64,000 nt of DNA from Sphingomonas oleivorans. Lineage in GTDB: Bacteria > Pseudomonadota > Alphaproteobacteria > Sphingomonadales > Sphingomonadaceae. Under the pieces are notes generated by a model that saw only the letters and a list, made by a program, of their open reading frames with translations, ran no database searches and was not told the origin of the DNA. Position numbers and translations under genes: made by a program. Every line of letters starts with the position of its first letter. Position 1 is the first letter of the stretch. Shown piece after piece: positions 19,411-28,831 of this stretch. The stretch lies in contig NZ_NWBU01000004.1 of assembly GCF_003050615.1 (NCBI RefSeq), positions 434,001 to 498,000 on the forward strand, written 5' to 3'.

Positions 19411-20597
19411 TCCACTTCCTCGGCCAAGATCGCGGCCAGCCGCGCCTCGCCCGGAAAATCCTCCTCCACCCAGCGCCGCTCGATCGCGCGCAAGGTCGCG
19501 GCCACCACCGGGCCAGCCTTCAGTCCCCGGCGGATCAAATCTCCCCCGCCCAAGGGCAGCCGGGGCGGCGCCCAGCCTTCGAGCGCGGCGAGGCCCGAGG
19601 CCGCGCTGTCCCGATCGGGCGCGCGCAGCAGCAACCGGTCGGTCGCCCCCTCGCTGCCGATGCGATAGGCCAGCCGGCGCGGCTCGATCGGGGCAGCATC
19701 GTCCGCCGCGAGCGCCAGGCGCTTGCGATTCGCGTTGGAAAGCTTGAGCCGCGCGGCGACATTCTCCGCCACCGCCGGATCGGCCGGCAGCAGCGCCGCC
19801 AGCCGGCGGAGCGGATCGGGCCGAGCCATGATCTGCTCGCGCGCGACCAGCTCGGCCAGCCGCGCCACGCCCGCCGCATCGATCTCCGGCAGCACCGGGG
19901 CGAATATGCCATGCTCCACCATCAGCGCGACGGTGGGCGTCGGGTCCGCCACCGCCAGCAGCTTGATAAGTTCGTCGGCGATGCGCTCGCGCGACAGCGC
20001 CATCAGGTCGTTCGCCCGCGCCGCGCAGGCGGCGAGCCCGGCGGCATCCGGGGCGCCCTGGCCGAAGCGCGCATGGAAGCGGAAGAAGCGCAGGATGCGC
20101 AGATGGTCCTCCGCAATGCGGCGCTCAGCATCGCCGATGAAGCGGACCAGCCCCGCCTCCAAATCGCCCAGCCCGCCGAAATAATCATGGATCTCGCCGG
20201 TCAGCGGATCGGCCGAAAGCGCGTTGATCGTGAAATCGCGCCGCGCCGCATCCTCGCGCCAGTCCTCGGTGAAGGCGACGGTCGCGCGCCGCCCATCGGT
20301 GGAGACATCGCGGCGCAGCGTCGTCACCTCGACGGGTCCTTCGGGCAGCACCGCCGTCACCGTACCATGCGCGATGCCGGTCGGCACGGCCTTGAAGCCC
20401 GCCGCCCTGATCCGCTCGCGCACCTCATCGGGCATGAGCGCGGTGGCGCAGTCGATATCGGCCACGGGCAGGCCGAGCAGCGTGTCGCGCACCGCGCCGC
20501 CGACGAAGCGGACCAGCCCGTCGCCGGCGCCAAGCGTGCGCACCAAAGCATCCAGCCCGGCGCGCGCGCGCCAGGATGCATCAGGCAGCCGGCTCAT
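19386..20597 (-). CDS. cca: CCA tRNA nucleotidyltransferase
   Basis: A 403-residue class II nucleotidyltransferase that adds or repairs the 3' CCA of tRNA. It shows FVGGAVRDTLLG (residues 32-42) and the catalytic aspartates in ADIDCAT (about 46-52), followed by RRDFTINAL and the RFIGDAERRIAEDHLRILRFFRFHARFG signature. The start codon at 20597 overlaps the stop of the upstream Nudix gene as ATGA, so it is the third gene of a translationally coupled DUF1285-Nudix-cca operon. Its last 25 bases overlap the end of the convergent GGDEF-EAL gene. Confidence 0.93.
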   Translation of the reverse strand: MSRLPDASWRARAGLDALVRTLGAGDGLVRFVGGAVRDTLLGLPVADIDCATALMPDEVRERIRAAGFKAVPTGIAHGTVTAVLPEGPVEVTTLRRDVSTDGRRATVAFTEDWREDAARRDFTINALSADPLTGEIHDYFGGLGDLEAGLVRFIGDAERRIAEDHLRILRFFRFHARFGQGAPDAAGLAACAARANDLMALSRERIADELIKLLAVADPTPTVALMVEHGIFAPVLPEIDAAGVARLAELVAREQIMARPDPLRRLAALLPADPAVAENVAARLKLSNANRKRLALAADDAAPIEPRRLAYRIGSEGATDRLLLRAPDRDSAASGLAALEGWAPPRLPLGGGDLIRRGLKAGPVVAATLRAIERRWVEEDFPGEARLAAILAEEVDQAARASR

Positions 20598-21193
20598 GCG
20601 ACGGGCAGCAGCCGATGGGCCAGATTGGCGATCATCGCCGCGGTGACGCCCCAGATGCGGCGTTCCTTCCACATGATCTCGAAATAGCGTCGCTCCCTGC
20701 CCTGCCATATGGCGGTGCGCTCGACCCGCATGGCCGGATCGAGCAGATAATCGAGCGGCACCTCGAAGATCGCCGCCACCTCGCTCTCCTGCGGCAGCAG
20801 CGGCAGGTCCGGCGGCACCACCCCCACCACCGGCGTAATGTCATATCCCGTGCCCGTCCGGTAGCGGTCGGCGATGCCGGCCACCTCGACCAGCGCGGGC
20901 GGCAGGCCGATCTCCTCCTCCGCCTCGCGCAGCGCCGCCGCCACCGGCCCCGCATCCGCTGGATCGAGCCGCCCGCCGGGAAAGGCCACCTGCCCCGCAT
21001 GGCGCCTGAGATTGGCGTTGCGCAGGGTCAGCAGCACGCCCGGCGCCGGCCGATCGGTGATGGGCATCAGCACGGCGGCGGGCACATGCGGCATGCCCGG
21101 CTCGACCAGATTGTCGAAATCCCCCGGAAAGGGCGCCGGCCCGCGCGCGGCGCCCGCATCCAGGGCGGCGCGCAGCCGCCCGGCGAGCGTCAT
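20594..21193 (-). CDS. Nudix hydrolase, CoA pyrophosphatase type
   Basis: A 199-residue Nudix protein. The Nudix box is seen in AFPGGRLDPADAG followed by AAALREAEEEIGL, and the upstream residues LLTLRNANLRRHAGQVAFPGG match the CoA-diphosphatase (NudL/NUDT7) subgroup. The first acidic position is Asp rather than Glu, a conservative change common in this subgroup. It would split CoA to 4'-phosphopantetheine and 3',5'-ADP. It overlaps both neighbours (DUF1285 and cca) by ATGA, so translation of all three is coupled. Confidence 0.88.
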   Translation of the reverse strand: MTLAGRLRAALDAGAARGPAPFPGDFDNLVEPGMPHVPAAVLMPITDRPAPGVLLTLRNANLRRHAGQVAFPGGRLDPADAGPVAAALREAEEEIGLPPALVEVAGIADRYRTGTGYDITPVVGVVPPDLPLLPQESEVAAIFEVPLDYLLDPAMRVERTAIWQGRERRYFEIMWKERRIWGVTAAMIANLAHRLLPVA

Positions 21194-21762
21194 CGCGCCG
21201 GCTCCAGCGGGAAGAACATGCCCCCGCTCCAAAGCCCCGCCGGCGTGCTACCCTCGGCGATGGCGAGATTGGCGAGCTCATAATAAACCGGCCGGGCGAT
21301 CAGCGCGTCCAGCCCGCGGCGCACCGCCAGATAGGGATAGGCCCCGTCCTCGCGCCGCTCGAATCGCAGCGGATGATCCGGCCCGGCCAGGACGAGATCG
21401 CCCGTATTGAGCCGGAAGGCGAGCCGCCGCGCCGCGCCCTCGCCCTCGCTCCGGAGCTCGACCGCGACGAAGGGCGCGTCCTCCACCTGGATGCCGAGCT
21501 TCTCCACCGGCGTCACCAGCACGAAGGAACCGTCCGGCTCGCGCCTGAGGATCGTCGAGAAAAGCCGCACCATCGCCGGCCGGCCGATCGGCGCGCCTTC
21601 ATGATACCAGGTGCCGTCGCGCGCGATCCGCATCGCGCTTTCGCCGCAATAGGCCGGATTCCAGCTTTCGACCGGCGGTAGTTTCTGTTCCTCGGCGAGC
21701 TTGGCGATCTCGGCAAGGGACAGGCCAGCAAGATCGGGCGGCGGCGGCTTGGTTTCGGGCAT
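21190..21762 (-). CDS. DUF1285 domain protein
   Basis: A 190-residue protein of the DUF1285 family. These are two-domain beta proteins; structures are known but function is not settled. Visible conserved parts are the WNPAYCGESAMRIARDGTWY segment (about 39-58), HEGAPIGRPAMVRLFSTILR, and a FVLVTPVEKLGIQVEDAPFVAVEL strand region. It is first in a three-gene operon and overlaps the Nudix gene by four bases (ATGA). The ATG at 21762 is preferred over 21822, whose extra 20 residues look non-coding. Confidence 0.88.
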   Translation of the reverse strand: MPETKPPPPDLAGLSLAEIAKLAEEQKLPPVESWNPAYCGESAMRIARDGTWYHEGAPIGRPAMVRLFSTILRREPDGSFVLVTPVEKLGIQVEDAPFVAVELRSEGEGAARRLAFRLNTGDLVLAGPDHPLRFERREDGAYPYLAVRRGLDALIARPVYYELANLAIAEGSTPAGLWSGGMFFPLEPAR

Positions 21763-21976
21763 GACCGAAATTAACCGATTATGCCGGGATGATGGAACGG
21801 CTTTCTGTCCTGGCCGGCCCACCGCCGCCGAGCACCGCCGGCATCCCTGTGAAGCTGCCCCATCGAATTGCGCGGGCTTCCCGTTTCCGCTATGGGGGCC
21901 ACGTCCGCCTCGGCTGCGCGTCGCCCAAGACGCTGCGTCCGGGGCGCAATTTCTTTGAACCCCCCGGGGAGAGCCA

Positions 21977-22756
21977 ATGTCCCGCCGCCGCCAGATCTAC
22001 GAAGGCAAGGCCAAGATTCTCTATGAGGGCCCCGAGCCGGGCACGCTGATCCAATATTTCAAGGACGACGCGACCGCCTTCAACGCCCAGAAGAAAGGCA
22101 CGATCAGCGGCAAGGGCGTGCTCAACAACCGCATTTCCGAGCATATCTTCACGCTGCTCAGCCATATCGGCGTGCCCACCCATTTCATCCGCCGGCTCAA
22201 CATGCGCGAGCAGCTGATCCGGCAGGTGGAGATCGTGCCGATCGAGGTGGTGGTGCGCAACGTCGCCGCCGGCAGCCTCGTCAAGCGGCTGGGCATCGAG
22301 GAGGGCACGCAGCTCCCCCGCACGATCATCGAATATTATTATAAGGACGATGCGCTCGGCGATCCGATGGTGGCGGACGAGCATATCGCCTGCTTCGGCT
22401 GGGCCAGCCAGGAGGAGATGCACGACATCGCCGATATGGCGATCCGCGTGAATGATTTTCTGTGCGGCCTGTTCGCCGGCGTCGGCATCCGGCTGGTCGA
22501 TTTCAAGCTCGAATTCGGCCGCATCTGGGACAATGACTATAGCCGCATCATCCTCGCCGACGAGATCAGCCCGGACGGCTGCCGCCTGTGGGACATGAGC
22601 TCGGGCGAGAAGCTGGACAAGGATCGCTTCCGCCAGGATCTGGGCGGCGAGGTCGAGGCCTATCAGGAAATCGCCCGCCGGCTGGGCCTGCTTCCCGAAG
22701 GCGCGGACACGACGGTGCTCGATCTCGAAAAGCATCGGAAGAACCGGGGAAAATAA
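21977..22756 (+). CDS. purC: Phosphoribosylaminoimidazole-succinocarboxamide synthase
   Basis: A 259-residue SAICAR synthetase, which joins aspartate to CAIR with ATP in purine synthesis. Family features are [29 protein letters not shown] near the N-terminus, the [15 protein letters not shown] helix, [19 protein letters not shown], and [11 protein letters not shown] with [18 protein letters not shown] precedes the ATG. It heads a purC-purS-purQ block; purS begins 103 bases later after a small hairpin. I see no recognised purine riboswitch upstream. Confidence 0.96.
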   Translation: MSRRRQIYEGKAKILYEGPEPGTLIQYFKDDATAFNAQKKGTISGKGVLNNRISEHIFTLLSHIGVPTHFIRRLNMREQLIRQVEIVPIEVVVRNVAAGSLVKRLGIEEGTQLPRTIIEYYYKDDALGDPMVADEHIACFGWASQEEMHDIADMAIRVNDFLCGLFAGVGIRLVDFKLEFGRIWDNDYSRIILADEISPDGCRLWDMSSGEKLDKDRFRQDLGGEVEAYQEIARRLGLLPEGADTTVLDLEKHRKNRGK

Positions 22757-22859
22757 GCGCCCAGCGGATGCCATCGCGGCATCGAAGGCGCATCTTCACC
22801 TTGCCCCTTGCCGCCCCCCGCGCCATAGGGGCGGCGACGGCATCGGACGAGGCAGTGCA

Positions 22860-23090
22860 ATGAAGACCCGTATCTATGTGACGCTCAAGAACGGCGTCCT
22901 CGATCCGCAGGGCAAGGCGATCCACCATGCGCTGGACGGCCTGGGCTTTACCGGCGTGAACGACGTGCGCGCGGGCAAGCTGATCGAGCTCGACCTTGCC
23001 GACGGCACCAGCGATGCCGATATTGACGCCATGTGCCGCAAGCTGCTGGCCAACACCGTCATCGAAAACTACCGGATCGAACGGGTCTGA
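22860..23090 (+). CDS. purS: Phosphoribosylformylglycinamidine synthase subunit PurS
   Basis: A 76-residue subunit of the three-part FGAM synthase (PurL/PurQ/PurS). The sequence shows the PurS pattern: [20 protein letters not shown], then [19 protein letters not shown] and a C-terminal helix [17 protein letters not shown]. PurS dimers bridge the glutaminase PurQ and the synthetase PurL. It is 4 bases upstream of purQ; no purL follows inside the window up to the tRNA, so purL must lie elsewhere. Confidence 0.95.
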   Translation: MKTRIYVTLKNGVLDPQGKAIHHALDGLGFTGVNDVRAGKLIELDLADGTSDADIDAMCRKLLANTVIENYRIERV

Positions 23091-23094
23091 CCCC

Positions 23095-23756
<662 letters not shown>

Positions 23757-23760
<4 letters not shown>

Positions 23761-24170
23761 CGATCGGCGCGGGCTGCCTGTGCGGCGCGGTCCGCTTCGA
23801 GATTATGGCGGAACCTATCGCGGCGCGGAGCTGCTGGTGCCGCCTGTGCCAATATCTCGGCGCCGGCAGCGCGACGGTCAATGTCTGCTTCCCGACCGAG
23901 GCGGTGACGATCAGCGGCGAGATCCGCTATTTCCAAAGCGTCGCCGACAGCGGCAATGTCATGCAGCGCGGCTTCTGCCCGACCTGCGGCACGCCGCTCA
24001 CCAGCGCCGCCGAAGCGCGGCCGCATCTGCTCTTCATCCGCGCCGGCGCGCTCGATGATCCCGGCCTGATCGGTCCGCAGGCGACGATCTGGGCCTCGCA
24101 GGCGCCCGACTGGGCCTGCATCGACGAGGCGCTGCCCAGCTATCCGGCGCAGATCCCGCCGGTCGCCTGA
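23757..24170 (+). CDS. GFA family (CENP-V/formaldehyde-activating fold) zinc protein
   Basis: A 137-residue protein with the GFA zinc-binding pattern: CLCGAVRFE near the N-terminus, [10 protein letters not shown] in the middle and FCPTCGTPL later, giving the usual Cys clusters. The founder binds glutathione and was said to speed its reaction with formaldehyde, but most members have no known substrate. It begins with GTG overlapping the purQ stop by four bases, so it is translated with the purine block; a direct purine role is not evident. Confidence 0.88.
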
Positions 24171-24179
24171 TCTCTCGGC

Positions 24180-24929
24180 TCAGATCTTCGCGCGGAAGGG
24201 CGTGAAGTTCGTCCCTTCGTCGAATATGTCGATCCCCTCGCGCCGCTTGAGGAAGCCGACCGCGAGATAGGTGAAAGGCGTCAGCAGCACCTCCCAGGAA
24301 ACCTTGAGCACGAACTGGCTCAGCATCACCATCAACATCGCCTCCACCGGCCAGCCTGGCGCGCCATAAAAGGCCAGCGGATAGAAGATCAGGCTGTCGA
24401 CGCCCTGTCCGACGACGGTGCTGCCGATCGTCCGCGTCCAGAGATATTTGCCCTTGGTCCATATCTTCATCTTGGCGAGCACGAAGCTGTTGGCGAATTC
24501 GCCTGCCCAGAAGGCGCAGATGGACGCGAACACGATCCGCGGCACCTGGCCGAAGACGCTTTCATAGGCCGCCTGCCCCGGCCAGCCCTTGTCCGGCGGA
24601 AGGGCTACGACCACCCAGGACATGAACACCATGAACAGCATCGCGCCGAATCCGGCCCAGATGCAGCGCCGCGCCCGGGCATAGCCATAGACTTCGGTCA
24701 GCACGTCTCCCAGCACATAGGAGACAGGGAAGAAGAGGATGCCGGCGCCGAACGGCCAGGGGCCGAGCAGCGGCAGATCGACCACCGCGCGCTTGCCCGC
24801 GCCGATGACGTTGGAGAGCAGCAGGATGGTGACGAACGCCGCCATCACGAAATCGAAATAGCGCAGCGGCCGCGCGCCCAGTTGATCCGCCTCGACCGCG
24901 ACCGGCCGGATTATTGTCTCTTGCCCCAT
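24180..24929 (-). CDS. Queuosine precursor transporter, YhhQ/VUT family
   Basis: A 249-residue inner-membrane protein with six or seven hydrophobic segments. Family features are VTILLLSNVIGAGKR in the first segment, the FPVSYVLGDVLTEVYGYARARR segment with conserved acidic residues, and the ICAFWAGEFANSFVLAKMK and DSLIFYPLAF segments. E. coli YhhQ takes up preQ0/preQ1 for the tRNA base queuosine. It is convergent with the GFA gene (9-base gap) and divergent from the tRNA-Arg gene. Confidence 0.88.
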   Translation of the reverse strand: MGQETIIRPVAVEADQLGARPLRYFDFVMAAFVTILLLSNVIGAGKRAVVDLPLLGPWPFGAGILFFPVSYVLGDVLTEVYGYARARRCIWAGFGAMLFMVFMSWVVVALPPDKGWPGQAAYESVFGQVPRIVFASICAFWAGEFANSFVLAKMKIWTKGKYLWTRTIGSTVVGQGVDSLIFYPLAFYGAPGWPVEAMLMVMLSQFVLKVSWEVLLTPFTYLAVGFLKRREGIDIFDEGTNFTPFRAKI

Positions 24930-24987
24930 GGAGGAGAGACTATCCGAGTTCCCGTCCGACGCAATCCACGCTATGCGCTTCGCCGAC

Positions 24988-25064
24988 GCGCCCGTAGCTC
25001 AGTTGGATAGAGCACGAGCCTTCTAAGCTTGGGGTCGGGGGTTCGAATCCCTCCGGGCGCGCCA
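24988..25064 (+). tRNA. tRNA-Arg (anticodon UCU)
   Basis: A 77-base tRNA with encoded 3' CCA. The acceptor stem pairs GCGCCCG (24988-24994) with CGGGCGC (25054-25060), discriminator G, then CCA. The D arm has GCTC-AGTTGGATA-GAGC, the anticodon stem pairs CGAGC with GCTTG around the loop CTTCTAA with anticodon TCT, and the T arm has GGTTCGAATCC. It reads AGA (and AGG by wobble), rare codons in this GC-rich genome. A gene block of accessory character follows, but I found no repeat of its 3' end as an attachment-site scar. Confidence 0.96.
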
Positions 25065-25259
25065 AATACCGCCGTCTGCCGCCGTTCTCTATCCTAGCGC
25101 CGCCCCGGCACGTCGGCGTAGTAGGCCGGGCGGGCAATGGCGGAATGGGAGTTTGAATCGTCCCACGCGGCGGCCGCTTCGCGCCGATCTGGCCTTTATT
25201 TCCTCCTCGTCGGGGCCGTCCGCTTCGTGGTCCAGACTATCGAAGTTGATGAGCCACGC

Positions 25260-26156
25260 TCACACAGGTGCATGCGGCGAAACTTGCGGAGCCTTGTCGA
25301 AGCACTCGACCAGCAGTTCGGTGAGAATTCGAACCTTACGCGCCGGATGCTGACCGGGCGGGCGGATGACATAGATGCCCGCAGGAGGCGGTGGATACCG
25401 GGTCATAACGGGCACAAGTGCACCGGAGGCCAGATGATCACCGGTGAGACCATCGGGCACCCAGGCGATTCCCAACCCTGCAATCGCGGCGGCGACGAGC
25501 GCCGTTCCATTGTCGGCCTTGAAGCGTCCCTGCGGACGAACAGTGATGGTCTTGTCGCCATCCACGAACAACCAGGCCTCGGTGCCCTGCATCAGGGCCT
25601 GATGCTCGATCAACTCCTCGGGAGTCTCGGGGGCCCCATGGGCTTCGATGTAGTCCGGGCTCGCGACGAGCTTGCCGTAGATCGGCCCGACACGCCTTGC
25701 GATCAGGTTTGAGTCCGCGAGATAACCAACCCGGATCGCACAGTCGTAACCCTCCGCGATCAGATCAACGAAGCGATCCGTGTAGCTGGTATGAATGTGG
25801 AGTTGCGGGTGACGACGCGCCATGTCAGCGAGAACGGAAGCGAAGTGGGTCGGGCCGAAGGAAAGAGGCGCAGCAACGCGCAAGCGGCCGCGAAGGTCAC
25901 CCGTTGGTAGGATCGTCTCCTTAGCCGCATCGATCTCGGCGCAGACTCTGGCCGCATAGTCCCGGAAGGTGGCCCCGGCTTCCGTCAGAGCGGCGCCACG
26001 GGTGGTTCGCGCGAGAAGCTGAACTCCCAGGTCCTCTTCAAGTCGGGCGAGCCGCCGGCTGACGATCGACTTGGCGAGGCCGAGCCGGCGCGCAGCGGGC
26101 GAAACTCCGCCAGCATCGGCGACTTCCACGAACGTCCGCAGCTCTTCGATGTCCAA
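25260..26156 (-). CDS. LysR family transcriptional regulator
   Basis: A LysR protein of 298 residues from the preferred TTG at 26156, which has AGGAA 8 bases upstream; a GTG at 26285 would add 43 residues. The helix-turn-helix reads LDIEELRTFVEVADAGGVSPAARRLGLAKSIVSRRLARLEEDLG, and the effector domain follows (about 90-290). It is divergent from a YcaC-like hydrolase gene, the usual layout for a LysR regulator and its target. The inducer is unknown. Confidence 0.85.
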   Translation of the reverse strand: MDIEELRTFVEVADAGGVSPAARRLGLAKSIVSRRLARLEEDLGVQLLARTTRGAALTEAGATFRDYAARVCAEIDAAKETILPTGDLRGRLRVAAPLSFGPTHFASVLADMARRHPQLHIHTSYTDRFVDLIAEGYDCAIRVGYLADSNLIARRVGPIYGKLVASPDYIEAHGAPETPEELIEHQALMQGTEAWLFVDGDKTITVRPQGRFKADNGTALVAAAIAGLGIAWVPDGLTGDHLASGALVPVMTRYPPPPAGIYVIRPPGQHPARKVRILTELLVECFDKAPQVSPHAPV

Positions 26157-26305
26157 TTCGGCGTTCCTCGTTGCGCGACACAGCGTGCCAGGAGCGAGCG
26201 CTACCGTACCAGGATGGGGAATGACAATGTCCACGCAGGCAAGTCGCGGTCGGCGCCTGCCTCTTGGCACACAGGTCTCACCCACAACGACATCAGAGGA
26301 TCATC

Positions 26306-26959
26306 ATGACCTTTCGTAACGGCCTTGCGTCGCTTCTTCGTCCCGAGGACTCGGTCCTCGTTCTGATCGACCACCAGCCCTATCAACTCGCCAACCTAAA
26401 CAGCCACGAGCCGCAGATGGTGGTCAACAATGCGACGGCGCTGGCGAAGGCCGCCAAGGCTTTCGGCGTTCCCACCATCCTGACGAGCGTGATCGCCGAA
26501 CGCGGCGGTCTGATCTTCCCGCAGATCACCGATGTGTTCCCCGATCAGGAGGTGATCGACCGGACGTTCATCAATACCTGGGAGGACCAGAAGGTGGTGG
26601 ACGCCGTCAAGGCGACCGGTCGCAAGCAGCTGATCATCGCCGGCCTGTGGACCGAGATCTGCGTTGCGATGCCGGCAATCCAAGCGCTCGGCGAAGGCTG
26701 GGACGTGACGGTCATCACGGATGCGTCGGGCGCCGTGTCCGTCGAGGCGCACGAGGTCGCCATCCAGCGCATGATCGCGGCCGGCGCGAACATGATGACC
26801 TGGCTAGCGCTGGCGGGCGAATGGCAGCGCGACTGGGCCCGGATGGATACGGCGGCCGCGCTGGCGGAAGTGCTCCAGCAGCATGCTGCTGGCAGCGGCA
26901 TCGCGTATCTATGGGAGCAGCAGTTGCTCAACACGCCGGTGCCGAGCGCCGCGGGCTGA
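26306..26959 (+). CDS. Isochorismatase-family hydrolase, YcaC-like
   Basis: A 217-residue cysteine hydrolase. The fold elements are VLVLIDHQPYQLANLN (with the catalytic Asp), the TILTSVIAERGG strand, and the nucleophile region LIIAGLWTEICVAMPAIQAL with Cys near residue 118. It resembles YcaC-type proteins whose substrate is unknown, rather than true isochorismatases. The ATG at 26306 has AGAGGATC upstream. It is divergently transcribed from a LysR gene, its probable regulator. Confidence 0.85.
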   Translation: MTFRNGLASLLRPEDSVLVLIDHQPYQLANLNSHEPQMVVNNATALAKAAKAFGVPTILTSVIAERGGLIFPQITDVFPDQEVIDRTFINTWEDQKVVDAVKATGRKQLIIAGLWTEICVAMPAIQALGEGWDVTVITDASGAVSVEAHEVAIQRMIAAGANMMTWLALAGEWQRDWARMDTAAALAEVLQQHAAGSGIAYLWEQQLLNTPVPSAAG

Positions 26960-27196
26960 TTTGAGCGGGGATGACGAGGGCTTTGATCGACCGCTGCGGA
27001 CATGCTGGTGGCTTATCGAGCCTTCGTCATCCCTCATCGACCACGGCTGCTTTGCACCTGCCGTTTGATTTCCAAACAAGCAAGATTGGTCCCAAATTGC
27101 CCCGCGCCTGCGCCCGTCACCGTGCGCTTGCAGGAGGAGCGACAGGAGCGATGTAAGACTCAAACAACTGAAATGCAGGGGCGCATCGCGACAGGA

Positions 27197-27964
27197 TCAG
27201 AGCTTGTAGCCGCCGCTCGCCTCGATGACCTGCGCGGTCACCCAGCGGCCTTCGCCGGAGGCCAAAAACGCCACCACGGCGGCGACATCCAACGGCTCGC
27301 CGAAGCGACCCAGCGCAGTGTCGCCCTCGATCGCCGTGACCATCTCCGGGTTCTCGCGGACAGCGGCGTTCATGTCCGTGCGTATCCAGCCTGGCGCCAC
27401 TGCGTTCACGGTGATCCCGCGCGGCCCCAGCTCCATGGCGAGCGCATGGGTCAGGTTGTTGATCGCCGCCTTCGCCATGGAATAGATCGGGACGGCCTGC
27501 AGCGGCCGCGTGGCGGCAGCCGACGAGACGTTGATGATGCGACCTTCATCGGAAAGACGAGTGAGCGCGGCTTGGACCATGAAGAAGGGCGCGCGGGCGT
27601 GGACTGCGAACATCGTATCCCAGGCTTCGGGCGTCGCGTCCGCAAGGCCGCCCCAGCCAGAATTGCCGGCGTTGTTAACCAGGATGTCGAGAGCCGCACC
27701 GCCGGTCCGTTCGGCGAGTTCACGGTCGAGTTGCTCGAACAACGCCGGGATCGCATCGGCATCGGCAAGATCGGCCTGCAGCGCGAAAGCGTTGCCCCCC
27801 TCTTGCTCAATGGCAGAGACGGTTTCAAGGGCGCCGGCTCGGCTCGCATTGTAGGTGAGCGCGACCGTCGCCCCTTCCTTCGCGAGGCGTTCGGCGATCG
27901 CGCGGCCGATGCCTCGCGAACTTCCGGTCACCAGCGCGGTCTTTCCGTTCAACGAATGCGACAT
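27197..27964 (-). CDS. SDR family NAD(P)-dependent oxidoreductase
   Basis: A 255-residue classical short-chain dehydrogenase: TGSSRGIGRAIAERLA (cofactor loop, residues 13-28), VNNAGNSGWGG, catalytic serine in NVSSAAA and Y-S-M-A-K (YxxxK). The substrate is unknown; the fold resembles FabG-like 3-ketoacyl reductases and glucose-1-dehydrogenase types. It ends at 27197 after a 237-base gap from the YcaC-like gene and starts 64 bases after the stop of the next minus-strand gene, so the two may be cotranscribed. Confidence 0.88.
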   Translation of the reverse strand: MSHSLNGKTALVTGSSRGIGRAIAERLAKEGATVALTYNASRAGALETVSAIEQEGGNAFALQADLADADAIPALFEQLDRELAERTGGAALDILVNNAGNSGWGGLADATPEAWDTMFAVHARAPFFMVQAALTRLSDEGRIINVSSAAATRPLQAVPIYSMAKAAINNLTHALAMELGPRGITVNAVAPGWIRTDMNAAVRENPEMVTAIEGDTALGRFGEPLDVAAVVAFLASGEGRWVTAQVIEASGGYKL

Positions 27965-28028
27965 GAGTATCTCCACGTTTGGGCATGAGCCCGTTAGATG
28001 GTCTGGCGGACGGGTCTGCGCGGCCCCT

Positions 28029-28727
28029 TCAGGCGGTCCGCTCGCGCACGATCGGGCTCGGATCGGCCTCGACCACGGTCAGTCCCAGACGGATCAGATC
28101 GGTATCCCCGCCATATTCATGGTCAGCGACGTGGTGCAGGAGCACGCCGAGCTGCTCGATTTGACGAGCGGCCCTGAGTGGATCGGCGTTGACGGGTCTG
28201 AAGCCGGCATCGCCGATCAGCCCACGCGCGACATGCCCGGCAGCCGCGTCGTCGGTCGCGTAGAAGATGCCCGGTGGCACCGGCGATGCGGACCACGCCG
28301 CCGCCTCAAGCACCGGCGGCGCCAGCGTGCTGAACGCCTTAACGATCCGGGCCCTCGGCAGACGCGCCTGAAGGTCCTCCGACGTCGAGCCGTCGCGCAT
28401 GAAGTCCAGGTCGTGGAAGTGCTGGAAGTCGGCGGTGACGCCGAGCGGGTTCATCGTCTCGATCACGACCTTGCCGTCGAGCGCGTCGCCGACGATGTCC
28501 ACGATCGCCTCCACCCGCGGCCAGTAGACGGAGAACAGGACGACCTCGCCGAACGTGGCGGCCTCGCGGATCGTGCCGAGCCGCGCCTTATCGCCGAGTT
28601 CCGCGAGAAGCGGCGCGAGCTTGCGGTCCTCGCCGTCCTTCGCGACGACGAGGTCGTGTCCCGCTGCGGCCCACGCTCTCGCCAAGCGATCGCCGATGTT
28701 GCCGGTGTTCAAGATTCCGATCCTCAC
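28029..28727 (-). CDS. NADPH-dependent F420 reductase-like NAD(P)-binding protein
   Basis: A 232-residue Rossmann-fold protein starting MRIGILNTGNIGDRLARAWAAAGHD, a GxGxxG-type dinucleotide loop with Asn in place of one Gly. The ETMNPLG segment and VKAFSTL are typical of the F420-dependent NADP reductase/NADP oxidoreductase family. Such proteins in organisms without F420 probably act on other substrates. It is upstream of the SDR gene and divergent from a LysR regulator (104-base gap), suggesting a regulated two-gene redox unit. Confidence 0.8.
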   Translation of the reverse strand: MRIGILNTGNIGDRLARAWAAAGHDLVVAKDGEDRKLAPLLAELGDKARLGTIREAATFGEVVLFSVYWPRVEAIVDIVGDALDGKVVIETMNPLGVTADFQHFHDLDFMRDGSTSEDLQARLPRARIVKAFSTLAPPVLEAAAWSASPVPPGIFYATDDAAAGHVARGLIGDAGFRPVNADPLRAARQIEQLGVLLHHVADHEYGGDTDLIRLGLTVVEADPSPIVRERTA

Positions 28728-28831
28728 CTGGACCTCCGATGCCGTGGCCGAGGCGTCGTCGCCTCAGAGGCTCAGAGATGGAGGATGCGATCTAATTGAG
28801 TAATCCGCTCGAACATGACAAACTGTTGTTG

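Noticed and set aside
21763-21976. Riboswitch or PurR operator upstream of purC
   Set aside because: No purine riboswitch core or recognised PurR box is visible.
25065-25259. Attachment-site repeat of the tRNA-Arg 3' end
   Set aside because: I searched by eye for the T-arm and acceptor sequence downstream and found no second copy in the window.
25137-25712. A + strand frame just after the tRNA gene that could look like an integrase remnant
   Set aside because: Most of it is antisense to the LysR gene, and no integrase motif is visible.
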